Assembly: GCF_000526795.1 (NCBI RefSeq)
Contig: NZ_JAGT01000001.1
Span: 1,759,001 to 1,823,000, forward strand
Length of the DNA stretch: 64,000 bases
Direction: 5' to 3'
Source of the DNA: Ruminococcus flavefaciens AE3010
GTDB lineage: Bacteria; Bacillota; Clostridia; Oscillospirales; Ruminococcaceae
Shown here: positions 44,011-52,119 of the stretch, one piece after another
Layout of the letters: every line of letters starts with the position of its first letter
Numbering within the stretch: position 1 is the first letter of the stretch
The notes under the pieces: generated by a model
What the model was told of the DNA's origin: nothing
What the model saw: the letters and a program-made list of their open reading frames with translations, nothing else
Database searches by the model: none
Made by a program: the position numbers and the translations under genes

Positions 44011-44760
44011 ATGACTAATATTGCTATTGGCGGCGCTAACGGAAAAATGGGCAAGAACATCTACGGCTGCGTAAAGGAGCGCGAGGACTGCGAAGTCGTT
44101 GCAGGTATCGATATCTACACCGAGCAGTACGCTGACTTCCCTATCGTTGAAACTCCTGCACAGCTTCCCGTAAAGCCCGATGTTATCATAGACTTCTCAA
44201 ATCCTGCTCTGCTTGACGGACTCCTTGAATACTGCCTGTCCAACGGAACTCCCCTTGTTATCGGTTCTACAGGCTACAGCGACGCTCAGATAAACAAGAT
44301 AAAGTCCGCTGCACATCAGATACCCATATTCTTCACATTCAATATGTCACTGGGTATCAATCTCCTTGTAGAGCTGGCAAAGAAGGCTGCTTCCGTACTG
44401 GGCGACCAGTTCGATATCGAAATAGTTGAGAAGCACCACAACCAGAAGATAGACGCTCCAAGCGGTACTGCGATTATGCTTGCAAACGCTATCAATGAGA
44501 CACTTGATAACTCCAAGCACTATGTCTACGACCGCCACTCACGCCGTCAGAAGCGCGAGAAGAACGAGATCGGCATGCACGCTATCCGCGGCGGCACTAT
44601 TGTAGGCGAGCACGATGTTATCTTTGCAGGTCACGACGAGGTCATCACCCTTTCCCATTCGGCAGCTTCAAAGGCTGTATTTGCGGAGGGCGCTGTTAAT
44701 GCAGCAATGTTCCTCAAGGATCAGCCCGCAGGTCTCTACGATATGTCACAAATGGTATGA
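44011..44760 (+). CDS. dapB: 4-hydroxy-tetrahydrodipicolinate reductase
   Basis: A 249-residue NAD(P)H-dependent reductase that follows DapA. The nucleotide-binding motif GGANGKMGKNIYG is at about 7-19, and the substrate and catalytic region is VEKHHNQKIDAPSGTAIMLA with the conserved HH and K. HAIRGGTIVGEHDVIFAG follows. AAAGGAAAGGGA precedes the start. It is the last gene of the operon; the remaining lysine pathway genes are not in the window. Confidence 0.98.
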   Translation: MTNIAIGGANGKMGKNIYGCVKEREDCEVVAGIDIYTEQYADFPIVETPAQLPVKPDVIIDFSNPALLDGLLEYCLSNGTPLVIGSTGYSDAQINKIKSAAHQIPIFFTFNMSLGINLLVELAKKAASVLGDQFDIEIVEKHHNQKIDAPSGTAIMLANAINETLDNSKHYVYDRHSRRQKREKNEIGMHAIRGGTIVGEHDVIFAGHDEVITLSHSAASKAVFAEGAVNAAMFLKDQPAGLYDMSQMV

Positions 44761-44768
44761 TAAAAAGT

Positions 44769-44796
44769 TATCCCCCTCATATGAGGGGGATTTTTT
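44769..44796. terminator. Terminator between dapB and the galactanase gene
   Basis: The palindromic stem ATCCCCCTCA / TGAGGGGGAT, with TA/AT in the middle, is followed by TTTTT. It serves dapB and possibly the convergent GH53 gene. Confidence 0.9.
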
Positions 44797-44808
44797 ATCT
44801 GTAACTCA

Positions 44809-46476
44809 CTAAAATTCCCTTGTTGTGATCGTTCTGTGTCCCAGTCCTTCTACTGGATACCCGAGAATATAACGCTGAAGTATTATCAGATCTGCTACAT
44901 TGCATTCTCCGTCATTATTCAGATCATTATTCAATGTAACTTTTATCGGTTCTTCACCATTCGCAACAAGCAATTTACGTAAGGCTACCATATCAAAAAT
45001 ATCCACTGTATCATCATCATTGATATCACCTACGTAATATACAATAACAGTCTCTATGGGTTCTTTAGTGGTAACAGGCTCTGTGGTCGTAACAGTAGTA
45101 GTCGTAGTTGTCGTTGTAGTGGTGCTTGTGGTCGTTGTGGTTGTAGTTGTCGTGCTTGTTGTAGTCGTTGTTGTCGTAGTAGTTGTCGTCGTTGTCGTAA
45201 CAACAGGCTTTTTCTGAGGATAGATGTTCAGGAACAAGTCCAGAGACTCCAGAGGCTTGCCGTGAAAATCGAAAAGCGCCTGATTATCAAAGGAAGAGCC
45301 GCCTGACTCAGTAACGTCCTTGTCGTAGCCCTGAGCATATTTTGTAGCCCAGCCTGTTCCGTACTTGTCCCAGAGCTTCTGCTGCTCGCTCTTGGAAATA
45401 TCAGGAACTCCCAGCCATGCAGGCTCCCAGTAGAATACGCCGATACCGTGTCCGTTGCAGTTTGCAATTGTCCGGAAAACGTCAGTTACAGCCTTAGCCT
45501 GTCCGTCAACGGAGATATCGTATCTAAGGTCAACACCTGTGGAATACTTTGAAACACTGTTGCCGAAGTTATCGCCGTCATCGCTGGTGTAGGGATAAGC
45601 AGTCTCAACTACCATGACGTACTTGTTGTACTTATTGCCGATGTCAGTGAGAGTCTTTTGCAGGTTGTCCAGGGAGCCGTGCCAGTATGAATAGTATGAG
45701 CAGGCAAAAATATCGTAATCAAGTTTACATTCGTTCATTACCTGAGCATACCAACCGAAGTGTCCGTTGCCTGCGTTGGCGAAATGATGAGCAATGAGGA
45801 TATCCTTGTTATAGTCGCGGACAGCCTTTTCGCCGCTGGAAAAGAGGTCGCATATCTCGTACATATCCTTTTCACCGCAGAAGAAGCACTCGGTCTCGTT
45901 GCCTATCTGCACCATGCCGATATCGCTGCCGTTTTCGGTGAGGTACTTCACTACCCACGATGTCCAGTTGTAGATCTCGCCCTTGAGCTTATCATGGCTG
46001 TGTGGCTGCCAGTATTTGGGACGAGTCTGCTTTGCAGGATCTGCCCAGAAGTCGGAATACTGAATATCCGCAAGGAGCTTCATACCGTGGTCTGCGGCAC
46101 GCTTGCCTATCTTTGCGGCAGTTTCAAGGTCATTGTGACCGCCGCCGTAGGTGTTGCCGTTATCGTCGTGGGGCTCGTTCCAAATCCTTACGCGGATATA
46201 GTTGACACCGTGCTCCGCAAGGGTCTGGAAGATGTCCTGCTCAGCGCCGTTGTCGTTGTAGAACTTCACTCCTGCCTCTTCAAGGGAGATTATTGAGGAT
46301 ATATCCACACCGCGGATAGGCTCGCCGCCGTTGATGCGGCTGTCGAAATTATTGAACGTTACCGAGCTTATGTCAGCTGCCTCTGCTGTCTTTGAGGGTG
46401 CCATGTCTGTGCGGAACGCTGAGGGAAAAGCTATGAGTGCTGCCACTGCAAGTACGATGAACCGTTTGATCTTCAT
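44809..46476 (-). CDS. Secreted arabinogalactan endo-beta-1,4-galactanase (GH53) with dockerin
   Basis: A 555-residue enzyme. The signal peptide covers about 1-34. The GH53 catalytic domain (about 50-420) begins GVDISSIISLEEAGVKFYND and contains YIRVRIWNEP, the acid/base Glu in MVQIGNETECFF (about 194) and the nucleophile Glu in VMVVETAYPYTS (about 291). A poly-Thr linker (about 423-470) leads to a C-terminal type I dockerin (about 482-545; GDINDDDTVDIFDMVALRKL, NNDGECNVADLIILQRYILG). The enzyme should cut the beta-1,4-galactan side chains of pectin. AAAGGAG precedes the start. It lies 25 bp behind the NERD gene, so cotranscription is possible. Confidence 0.97.
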   Translation of the reverse strand: MKIKRFIVLAVAALIAFPSAFRTDMAPSKTAEAADISSVTFNNFDSRINGGEPIRGVDISSIISLEEAGVKFYNDNGAEQDIFQTLAEHGVNYIRVRIWNEPHDDNGNTYGGGHNDLETAAKIGKRAADHGMKLLADIQYSDFWADPAKQTRPKYWQPHSHDKLKGEIYNWTSWVVKYLTENGSDIGMVQIGNETECFFCGEKDMYEICDLFSSGEKAVRDYNKDILIAHHFANAGNGHFGWYAQVMNECKLDYDIFACSYYSYWHGSLDNLQKTLTDIGNKYNKYVMVVETAYPYTSDDGDNFGNSVSKYSTGVDLRYDISVDGQAKAVTDVFRTIANCNGHGIGVFYWEPAWLGVPDISKSEQQKLWDKYGTGWATKYAQGYDKDVTESGGSSFDNQALFDFHGKPLESLDLFLNIYPQKKPVVTTTTTTTTTTTTTTSTTTTTTTTTSTTTTTTTTTTVTTTEPVTTKEPIETVIVYYVGDINDDDTVDIFDMVALRKLLVANGEEPIKVTLNNDLNNDGECNVADLIILQRYILGYPVEGLGHRTITTREF

Positions 46477-46501
46477 AGTAAACTCCTTTCATCATGTAAT
46501 G

Positions 46502-47149
46502 TCAGTCATTTTTCTTGCGTGTTTTTATCCATGCCTTTTTGAGGGGATTCTTTACCTGCATATCGCTGAAATAGTTATACAGCACGTCCTGATTGCAGCC
46601 TGCGTCCTGAAGAGAACCGTAGAGCTTTTCAAGTCCTTTGAGGTCGGTGCCTATCTCCGACGGGAAATCGATGTCCTTTGCCGCAAAGACCACCGCTCCT
46701 GTTACGGGAGTCTTCTCAAAGCCGCCTTTTTTCAGATGATGTACAACATTGTCGATATGGGTCTTGTTCTGCATCTGTGGGTTATAGAACTTATGGGTCT
46801 TGCTGCCTATGGTATGGGTAAGGTTCTTGCCGCTGCCCGTGACCTTGCCCGAGATACCCTTAGTCTCCACAACAAGGACTCCGAAGCGTCCGAAAACAAG
46901 GTGATCGACCTCGCAGGCTTTGTTGTAAAGAGGCAGGTAAGCGTTGTTTATGATCCTGATATGGTCTTTTTTGCCGAGCTTTTTAATGAATTTTGCCACC
47001 CTGCGCTCAGCCGCTCTGCCCTTGCGCTTTCCCTTGCTGAAATGGACGCAGATGTAGAGAACCAGCAGCAGTACCGCAATTGCAGCAGCTGCAATGAGTA
47101 TCCATGTTTTTTTGTCGAAATCAAATAATGCAATATTTTCAAAAGCCAT
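46502..47149 (-). CDS. NERD-domain membrane protein
   Basis: A 215-residue protein with an N-terminal TM helix (TWILIAAAAIAVLLLVLYIC, about 15-35), a basic stretch and a NERD domain. The nuclease-like residues are visible: Glu in RAAERRVAKFI, Asp in CEVDHLVFGRFG and E-x-K in LVVETKGISGK. NERD is a predicted restriction-endonuclease-like fold of uncertain role. AAGGAG precedes the start. It lies directly upstream of the GH53 gene without an obvious functional link. Confidence 0.9.
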   Translation of the reverse strand: MAFENIALFDFDKKTWILIAAAAIAVLLLVLYICVHFSKGKRKGRAAERRVAKFIKKLGKKDHIRIINNAYLPLYNKACEVDHLVFGRFGVLVVETKGISGKVTGSGKNLTHTIGSKTHKFYNPQMQNKTHIDNVVHHLKKGGFEKTPVTGAVVFAAKDIDFPSEIGTDLKGLEKLYGSLQDAGCNQDVLYNYFSDMQVKNPLKKAWIKTRKKND

Positions 47150-47286
47150 AATTTTCTCCTTCCAAAATGAATAATCACGGGATATGCGGCGATAATAGCT
47201 TTGTACCGCTGAAACTCGGATCTGCCGAAGTCAGTGGTCGTCGGCGCATGAGCGCCGTAAATCCCGAACAAAGAGGTGTTCTCAAT

Positions 47287-47505
47287 ATGTGGGACAAAAT
47301 TGCTCTTATTCTTCTGATAATCGGAGGAATAAACTGGGGATTGGTCGGTATATTCGAGTTTGATATGGTAGCATGGCTTTTCGGCGGCGCTGCAAGCGTC
47401 ATCAGCCGTGCGGTCTACATTCTCGTTGCTATCTCGGCAGTATGGTGTATCTCTCTCCTTTTCCGAAAGGACGAGGAGCTCGCCGTGCAGAATATCGACC
47501 GATAG
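47287..47505 (+). CDS. DUF378 family small membrane protein
   Basis: A 72-residue protein with two TM helices (IALILLIIGGINWGLVGIFE and ISRAVYILVAISAVWCISLL). The motif LLIIGGINWGLVG is the hallmark of DUF378. The start at 47287 has AGAGGTG; the longer reading frame from 47167 adds 40 residues without membrane character and is rejected. Function is unknown. Confidence 0.85.
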   Translation: MWDKIALILLIIGGINWGLVGIFEFDMVAWLFGGAASVISRAVYILVAISAVWCISLLFRKDEELAVQNIDR

Positions 47506-47580
47506 ACCTGAATGCGCTCCTTAACCGATGCCGTAAGGAGCGGATACATATGACAGGAACGTCAAAAGATATGAATATGC

Positions 47581-47606
47581 AAAAAGGGAGGCTTAATGCC
47601 TCCCTT
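47581..47606 (-). terminator. Terminator of rpsF-ssb-rpsR
   Basis: On the minus strand the 9-bp stem AAGGGAGGC / GCCTCCCTT is followed by TTTGC, 12 bp after the rpsR stop. Confidence 0.85.
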
Positions 47607-47617
47607 GGATTTATGAA

Positions 47618-47860
47618 TTAGTCGCTGATATAAGGAAGCAGAGCGATGTGTCTTGCTCTCTTGATAGCAACTGTGAGCTCACGCTGGTGGTAAGCGCAAG
47701 TGCCTGTTACACGTCTGGGAAGAATCTTAGCTCTCTCAGTCATGCACTTTCTGAGCTTAGCGAGATCCTTATAATCGATCTTCTCGATTCTGTCAGCACA
47801 GAACATGCAAACCTTCTTGCGAGGCTTCTTTGCAGGACGAGTATTTCTTTCCTTTTCCAT
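47618..47860 (-). CDS. rpsR: 30S ribosomal protein S18
   Basis: An 80-residue protein that forms a heterodimer with S6 on the 30S platform. Typical features are the basic N-terminus, [37 protein letters not shown] and the C-terminal [24 protein letters not shown] precedes the start. The pair of Cys in CMFC suggests a zinc-binding form of S18. It is the third gene of the classical rpsF-ssb-rpsR operon. Confidence 0.98.
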   Translation of the reverse strand: MEKERNTRPAKKPRKKVCMFCADRIEKIDYKDLAKLRKCMTERAKILPRRVTGTCAYHQRELTVAIKRARHIALLPYISD

Positions 47861-47899
47861 GACTTTTCCTCCTATCGTAATAAAGTATAGTTAATTCAC

Positions 47900-48418
47900 T
47901 CAGAACGGAACGTCCCCGTCGCTGAGTATTTCCTCAAAATCGCTGAGGTTGCCGTAAGACATACTGTCATTACTTGGTGCGGGCTGCTGTGGAGCTGCCT
48001 GCGGAGGAGCGGAATAATTGTTATTGTAATTGTTCTGTGGAGCGCCGTAGCCGCCGTTATTCTGATAACCGCCGCCGTTGCCGCCGCTTTCGCCCTTACC
48101 GCCCACGAATTCAACATTATCCACGAACACATCCATAGTGTAGTGTGTTACCTCGGGGTGGTTTCTGTCCTGATAGTTGTTATTTCTGAGTGAGCCCTCT
48201 ATTGCAATGAGCTTGCCCTTGCTGAAATAACGCGAAACGAACTCTGCTGTCTGTCTCCAAGCTACGCAGGTAATGAAATCAGCCTGTCTTTCGCCTGTAG
48301 ACTTGTCTGCGAACCTTCTGTCCACAGCCACGGTAAATCTGCATGATGCGATACCGCTCTGAGTCTGTCTCAGTTCAGGGTCGGCAGTGAGCCTTCCAAC
48401 TAAAATAACCTTATTCAT
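47900..48418 (-). CDS. ssb: Single-stranded DNA-binding protein
   Basis: A 172-residue SSB. The OB-fold covers about 1-105 (MNKVILVGRLTADPELRQTQ, FITCVAWRQTAEFVSRYFSK, GSLRNNNYQD). A Gly/Asn/Gln/Pro-rich linker leads to the conserved acidic tip DGDVPF, which recruits replication and repair proteins. TAGGAGG precedes the start. It sits between rpsF and rpsR as in most Firmicutes. Confidence 0.98.
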   Translation of the reverse strand: MNKVILVGRLTADPELRQTQSGIASCRFTVAVDRRFADKSTGERQADFITCVAWRQTAEFVSRYFSKGKLIAIEGSLRNNNYQDRNHPEVTHYTMDVFVDNVEFVGGKGESGGNGGGYQNNGGYGAPQNNYNNNYSAPPQAAPQQPAPSNDSMSYGNLSDFEEILSDGDVPF

Positions 48419-48447
48419 CTGAGCGCCTCCTAAATAATGAAGTAGAA

Positions 48448-48744
48448 TTATTCAACAACTGTTACGAGTGAACGAAGAACGCCGTCTGTGATGTTGAGAC
48501 GTCTTGAAAGCTCAGCAGGATAATCGGGCTGTGACTGGAATGTGTAGATCACATAGTAGCCCTCTGTCTCGTCCTCGATAGGATATGCAAGCTTACGCTT
48601 ACCCCAATCCTCGTTGACTTCAACAGCTTCGGCGTGACGCTCGATTCTCTCCTTGAACTTAGCTACGAGAGCCTTCATAGGCTCCTCGCCGTTCTTGAGG
48701 CTGAAAACAACCATTACTTCATACTTAGCGGATACCTTTGCCAT
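48448..48744 (-). CDS. rpsF: 30S ribosomal protein S6
   Basis: A 98-residue protein with the S6 signatures YEVMVVFSLKNGEE, WGKRKLAYPIEDETEGYYVI and LSRRLNITDGVLRSLVTVVE. AAGGAGGTG precedes the start. It is first in the operon behind a perfect promoter and a short hairpin leader. Confidence 0.98.
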   Translation of the reverse strand: MAKVSAKYEVMVVFSLKNGEEPMKALVAKFKERIERHAEAVEVNEDWGKRKLAYPIEDETEGYYVIYTFQSQPDYPAELSRRLNITDGVLRSLVTVVE

Positions 48745-48769
48745 TTAGCACACCTCCTTCTGGGATCAT

Positions 48770-48790
48770 GCCCGACAACTCACTGCGGGC
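48770..48790 (-). promoter_or_regulatory. Possible S6:S18 autoregulatory leader hairpin
   Basis: GCCCG (48786-48790, minus strand) pairs with CGGGC (48770-48774) just upstream of the rpsF ribosome binding site. Many bacteria carry an S6:S18-binding leader here. I cannot confirm the conserved CCG bulge, so this is by position and analogy. Confidence 0.4.
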
Positions 48791-48830
48791 AAGGATAATA
48801 ATAGTACCTGTTTACACACGATACTCAAAT

Positions 48831-48859
48831 ATTATATCATTTCATTGGCTGCTTGTCAA
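48831..48859 (-). promoter_or_regulatory. Consensus promoter of rpsF-ssb-rpsR
   Basis: TTGACA (48854-48859), 17 bp, TATAAT (48831-48836) on the minus strand. Confidence 0.92.
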
Positions 48860-48887
48860 GCACTTTTTCATAAAAATCGCCGATGTG

Positions 48888-49547
48888 CTATTTTTCCAGC
48901 TTTTTGCCCTTATAGACATAGCTGTCGGACTTGAGCCAGCCGTGCTCGGAAAGGACATAATCCTCCTTATAATTTCTTGCGTCAAAGGTGTCGGGGTCAA
49001 GATCGGGCCGCTTTACCAGCGAGCTCATGAACCTGCCGTAAGACCTGAACACCACATTTCCGTCCTCGTCGAGCTCAAAGCTGTTATCGGAGCTCAGGGA
49101 ATAGACCGTATCGAATTCCTGTCCAACAGGCATTCCGCTGCGCTCCCACAGATTCGTTTTGTGGAAGGTTATGCTGTTCTTTCTCTGCTCGCAGGTGAAG
49201 GAGATCATTTTTCCGTCGTATACGCTGCATATCTCTCCGCTGTTATCATCGAAAAAGACATAGAATTCACCTTTGAACCTGTTGTCATAGTCGAGCTCGG
49301 GATTCTGTTCCTCTGTCTCCTTGACCTCATATACGCCTCTTTCAAGCCATATACCGTTTTCTCCTATGGGACCTGTCTCGGTGGCAGCTTCGGTGTTTTG
49401 CGCAGAACTCATGATGTCAGCCTCTGTTGCCGTGCTGTCTGAAGCTGCAAAGACCTCCTGAGCGCTCGGCTCGGAATAATCCCTGTCAAAAGATGCACAG
49501 CCGTAAAGCATGGAAAGTGCTGTGATTGATAAGATCAGTTTTTTCAT
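48888..49547 (-). CDS. Putative lipoprotein of unknown function
   Basis: A 219-residue protein with a lipoprotein signal (MKKLILSITALSMLYGC, lipobox LYGC). A Ser/Thr/Glu-rich stalk follows (about 25-60), then a beta-rich domain of about 130 residues (FKGEFYVFFDDNSGEICSVY, FELDEDGNVVFRSYGRFMSS). No family recognised. The promoter at 49606-49634 drives it. The stop is near the rpsF promoter, on the same strand. Confidence 0.8.
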   Translation of the reverse strand: MKKLILSITALSMLYGCASFDRDYSEPSAQEVFAASDSTATEADIMSSAQNTEAATETGPIGENGIWLERGVYEVKETEEQNPELDYDNRFKGEFYVFFDDNSGEICSVYDGKMISFTCEQRKNSITFHKTNLWERSGMPVGQEFDTVYSLSSDNSFELDEDGNVVFRSYGRFMSSLVKRPDLDPDTFDARNYKEDYVLSEHGWLKSDSYVYKGKKLEK

Positions 49548-49605
49548 AGTATCGACCGTTCCTCATTTGGATTTTGTGGTTTATGTGAATTGATTAATTA
49601 AAACT

Positions 49606-49634
49606 ATTATATCACATAAGTTTCATATTTGCAA
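49606..49634 (-). promoter_or_regulatory. Promoter of the lipoprotein gene
   Basis: TTGCAA (49629-49634), 17 bp, TATAAT (49606-49611) on the minus strand, back to back with the antiporter promoter. Confidence 0.65.
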
Positions 49635-49693
49635 CTCATTTTTTGCGCTTTTTTTACTTAAACTGCTGTTTTTCGGGCAGAACCGCAAAAAAG

Positions 49694-49750
49694 TTGACAT
49701 TTGCAAGGTTTCATAGTATAATAAATGTATATGGGAGCATTTTTGCTCCC
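49694..49750 (+). promoter_or_regulatory. Promoter and leader hairpin of the antiporter gene
   Basis: TTGACA (49694-49699), 17 bp, TATAAT (49717-49722). The leader holds GGGAGCA / TGCTCCC (49733-49750) followed by TTTATTT. This hairpin could attenuate transcription. Confidence 0.8.
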
Positions 49751-49777
49751 TTTATTTACGAAAGGATATGAATATGA

Positions 49778-50986
49778 ATGGCAACCTATGAGATACTCAA
49801 AGACCTTGCGATAATCTTTATCTGCGCAAAGGCTGCCGGACTTCTTGCAAGAAGACTGAAGGCGCCTATGGTCGTGGGAGAAATAGTCGCGGGACTGCTT
49901 ATCGGACCGTGTCTGCTGGGCTGGGTGGAGCCTACCCCGTTTATCAAGCAGATGGCTGAGATAGGCGTTATTCTTATTATGTTCTCGGCAGGACTTGAAA
50001 CGAACCTTCAGGAAATGAAAAAATCGGGATTTGCGGCGTTCCTTATCGCCTGCGTGGGAGTTTTAGTACCGCTGGTGGGCGGAAGTCTGCTTTATATGTG
50101 CGTTTACGGCTTCTCGGAGTTTGGCTCCGACGAGTTCTTCAAGGCGGTGTTCATCGGCTGTATAATGACGGCGACCTCAGTCGGCATAACAGTCGAGGTA
50201 CTGAAAGAAATGGGCAAGCTGAAAAGCCGCGTGGGACAGACCATACTCAGTGCCGCTATCATAGACGACGTTATCGGTATCATCGTCCTCACCTTTGTAC
50301 TCGGCTTCAAGGATCCCGACAGCAATACTCTCCTCGTTACGGGAAAGATACTGCTTTTCCTTGTGCTGTCGCTGGTCATCGGCTTCATCATCTACAAGGT
50401 GTTCAAGTTCTACGATGACAGACACGCTCACACAAGACGTATACCTATCATCGCTATAACCCTTTGTTTCATAATGGCGTATATTGCCGAGAAATACTTC
50501 GGTATCGCCGATATCACAGGCGCTTATATCGCAGGAATAATCCTCTGCAACGTCCGCGACGCCGAGTACATAGACCGCCGCGTAAATATCAACGGATATA
50601 TGTTCTTTGCACCTATGTTTTTTGTAGGTATCGGTCTTGAAACCGACCTTAAAACCGTTGACTCCAGCATGATAGTGTTCTCAATAGGCTTTGTTCTGGT
50701 AGCTATGCTCAGCAAGGTCATCGGCTGCGGACTGGTTTCAAAGTGCTTTAAGTACAGCTGGCTCGACTGCCTGAAGATAGGCGCAGGCATGATGACACGC
50801 GGCGAGGTAGCCCTCATCATCACAAACAAGGGACTTGGTCTTGGTATCATCGACTCGTCATATTTTACGGCAGTTATACTGCTCATAATCGTATCAAGTA
50901 TCGTTACGCCTATAATTTTAAAGCTGCTTTTCGGAAAATCCCATGATGAAGCAGAAACGGCTGTTGAAACAAAAGCCACATCATAA
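49778..50986 (+). CDS. Kef/NhaS3-type cation:proton antiporter (CPA2 family)
   Basis: A 402-residue membrane protein with about 12 TM helices and no C-terminal TrkA-N regulatory domain. Family signatures are KAPMVVGEIVAGLLIGPCLL in TM1-2, IGVILIMFSAGLETNL, the ion-binding region ILSAAIIDDVIGIIVLTFVL with the two Asp, GAYIAGIIL and MMTRGEVALIITNKGL. It should exchange Na+ or K+ for H+. AAAGGA lies 11 bases before the start. It is monocistronic. Confidence 0.95.
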   Translation: MATYEILKDLAIIFICAKAAGLLARRLKAPMVVGEIVAGLLIGPCLLGWVEPTPFIKQMAEIGVILIMFSAGLETNLQEMKKSGFAAFLIACVGVLVPLVGGSLLYMCVYGFSEFGSDEFFKAVFIGCIMTATSVGITVEVLKEMGKLKSRVGQTILSAAIIDDVIGIIVLTFVLGFKDPDSNTLLVTGKILLFLVLSLVIGFIIYKVFKFYDDRHAHTRRIPIIAITLCFIMAYIAEKYFGIADITGAYIAGIILCNVRDAEYIDRRVNINGYMFFAPMFFVGIGLETDLKTVDSSMIVFSIGFVLVAMLSKVIGCGLVSKCFKYSWLDCLKIGAGMMTRGEVALIITNKGLGLGIIDSSYFTAVILLIIVSSIVTPIILKLLFGKSHDEAETAVETKATS

Positions 50987-50994
50987 CACGCATT

Positions 50995-51265
50995 TGTAGG
51001 GGACGGCGTCCTCGACGTCCCTTTAAGGGAACGCCTTCTCTTGCAAGGCGTTCCCTCTTTCCAAACAGTCCACTGGACTGTTTGGAAATTCACCCTTTGC
51101 GAGGCGCTTTGTAACTGTGGGGCTTTGCCCACCCCCACCAGAGGCGCTGCCTCTGACCTAACAGGTACGTCCCCTCTGTCGCTTCGCGACATCTCCCCAT
51201 TTTATGGGGAGTCACTCCGCCAAAGGGACAAAGTCCCTTTGGAATCCCATTCATGCGCTAAGCAA
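50995..51265. repeat. Family B palindrome plus family D composite repeat, copy 2
   Basis: A TGTAGGGGACGGCGTCCTCG-ACGTCCC palindrome (50995-51022) leads into the family D block. Its order is GGGAACGCC...GGCGTTCCC hairpin; a palindrome centred on AACAGTCCACTGGACTGTT with TTTCC/GGAAA extensions (51058-51088); CACCCTTTGCGAGGCGCTTT; CCAGAGGCGCTGCCTCTG; CTGTCGCTTCGCGACA with CTCCCC/GGGGAG; and AAAGGGAC/GTCCCTTT to GGAATCCC. No gene. It fills the gap upstream of ispF. Confidence 0.85.
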
Positions 51266-51310
51266 AAAATTACTGTAATTCTTCTACTTACTTATCGAAA
51301 GGAGAAAAAT

Positions 51311-51787
51311 ATGTTCAGAATAGGTCACGGTTACGACGTTCACAAGCTGGTGGAGGGCAGAAAGCTCATTCTCGGCGGTATCGAGATACCTCACGTTACG
51401 GGGCTTCTCGGTCACTCCGACGCGGACGTCCTCGTTCACGCTATCATGGACGCTATGCTGGGGGCTCTTGCCATGGGTGACATCGGTCACCTCTTCCCCG
51501 ACAACGACGACAGCTTCAAGGACGCCGACAGCATGAAGCTCATGGCTGAGGTATGCCGCAGGATAAGAGCCGAGGGCTGGGAAATAGGCAATATAGACGC
51601 TACTATAATCGCACAGGCTCCCAAGCTCGCTCCACATATCATGGCTATGCGGGAGAATATCGCCAAGGTCTGCGGCTGCGACGTTTCGCAGATAAGCGTT
51701 AAGGCTACCACCGAGGAACACCTGGGCTTCACAGGCGAAAAGCTGGGCATGTCCGCTCACGCTGTAGCTCTCATGTGCAAGGCTTAA
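51311..51787 (+). CDS. ispF: 2-C-methyl-D-erythritol 2,4-cyclodiphosphate synthase
   Basis: A 158-residue enzyme of the MEP isoprenoid pathway. Signatures are [16 protein letters not shown] at the N-terminus with the metal Asp and His, [39 protein letters not shown] and [16 protein letters not shown] near the end. AAAGGAG precedes the ATG at 51311. The frame is open further upstream, but that part is repeat DNA. Confidence 0.98.
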   Translation: MFRIGHGYDVHKLVEGRKLILGGIEIPHVTGLLGHSDADVLVHAIMDAMLGALAMGDIGHLFPDNDDSFKDADSMKLMAEVCRRIRAEGWEIGNIDATIIAQAPKLAPHIMAMRENIAKVCGCDVSQISVKATTEEHLGFTGEKLGMSAHAVALMCKA

Positions 51788-51797
51788 AAAGCTTCCG

Positions 51798-52106
51798 ATG
51801 TACTACATCTACATCATAAAATGCGAGGGAGACCTGCTCTATACGGGCATAACCACCGACGTTGACCGCAGAATGGACGAGCACTTCGGCAGAACGACCA
51901 AATGTGCAAAGTTCACGCGTTCACACAAGGCGCTCTCCCTTGAAGCTCTGTGGAGCTGCGGCGACAGAAGTCTCGCATCAAAGCTGGAATACCGCATAAA
52001 ACAGCTTACAAAAGCACAAAAGCTCCGCCTTATTGCAGACAACGCCTGCTTTTCGGAGCTGTTTGGCACTGAAAATACAGAACTCTACTGCCGAGAGATC
52101 ATCTGA
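51798..52106 (+). CDS. GIY-YIG nuclease family protein (YhbQ/UPF0213-like)
   Basis: A 102-residue single-domain protein starting MYYIYIIKCEGDLLYTGITT, the IYI...YTG variant of GIY-YIG. It continues DVDRRMDEHFG with the catalytic Arg, and LEYRIKQLTKAQK. The pattern matches the small YhbQ-like family, proposed to act in DNA repair or turnover. It starts ten bases after the ispF stop with a weak ribosome site, suggesting coupling. Confidence 0.9.
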   Translation: MYYIYIIKCEGDLLYTGITTDVDRRMDEHFGRTTKCAKFTRSHKALSLEALWSCGDRSLASKLEYRIKQLTKAQKLRLIADNACFSELFGTENTELYCREII

Positions 52107-52119
52107 CAAGGAGTATCAT

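Noticed and set aside
51041..51310. N-terminal extension of the ispF frame
   Set aside because: The open frame runs through family D repeat DNA; the IspF family starts at [11 protein letters not shown], where AAAGGAG is correctly spaced.
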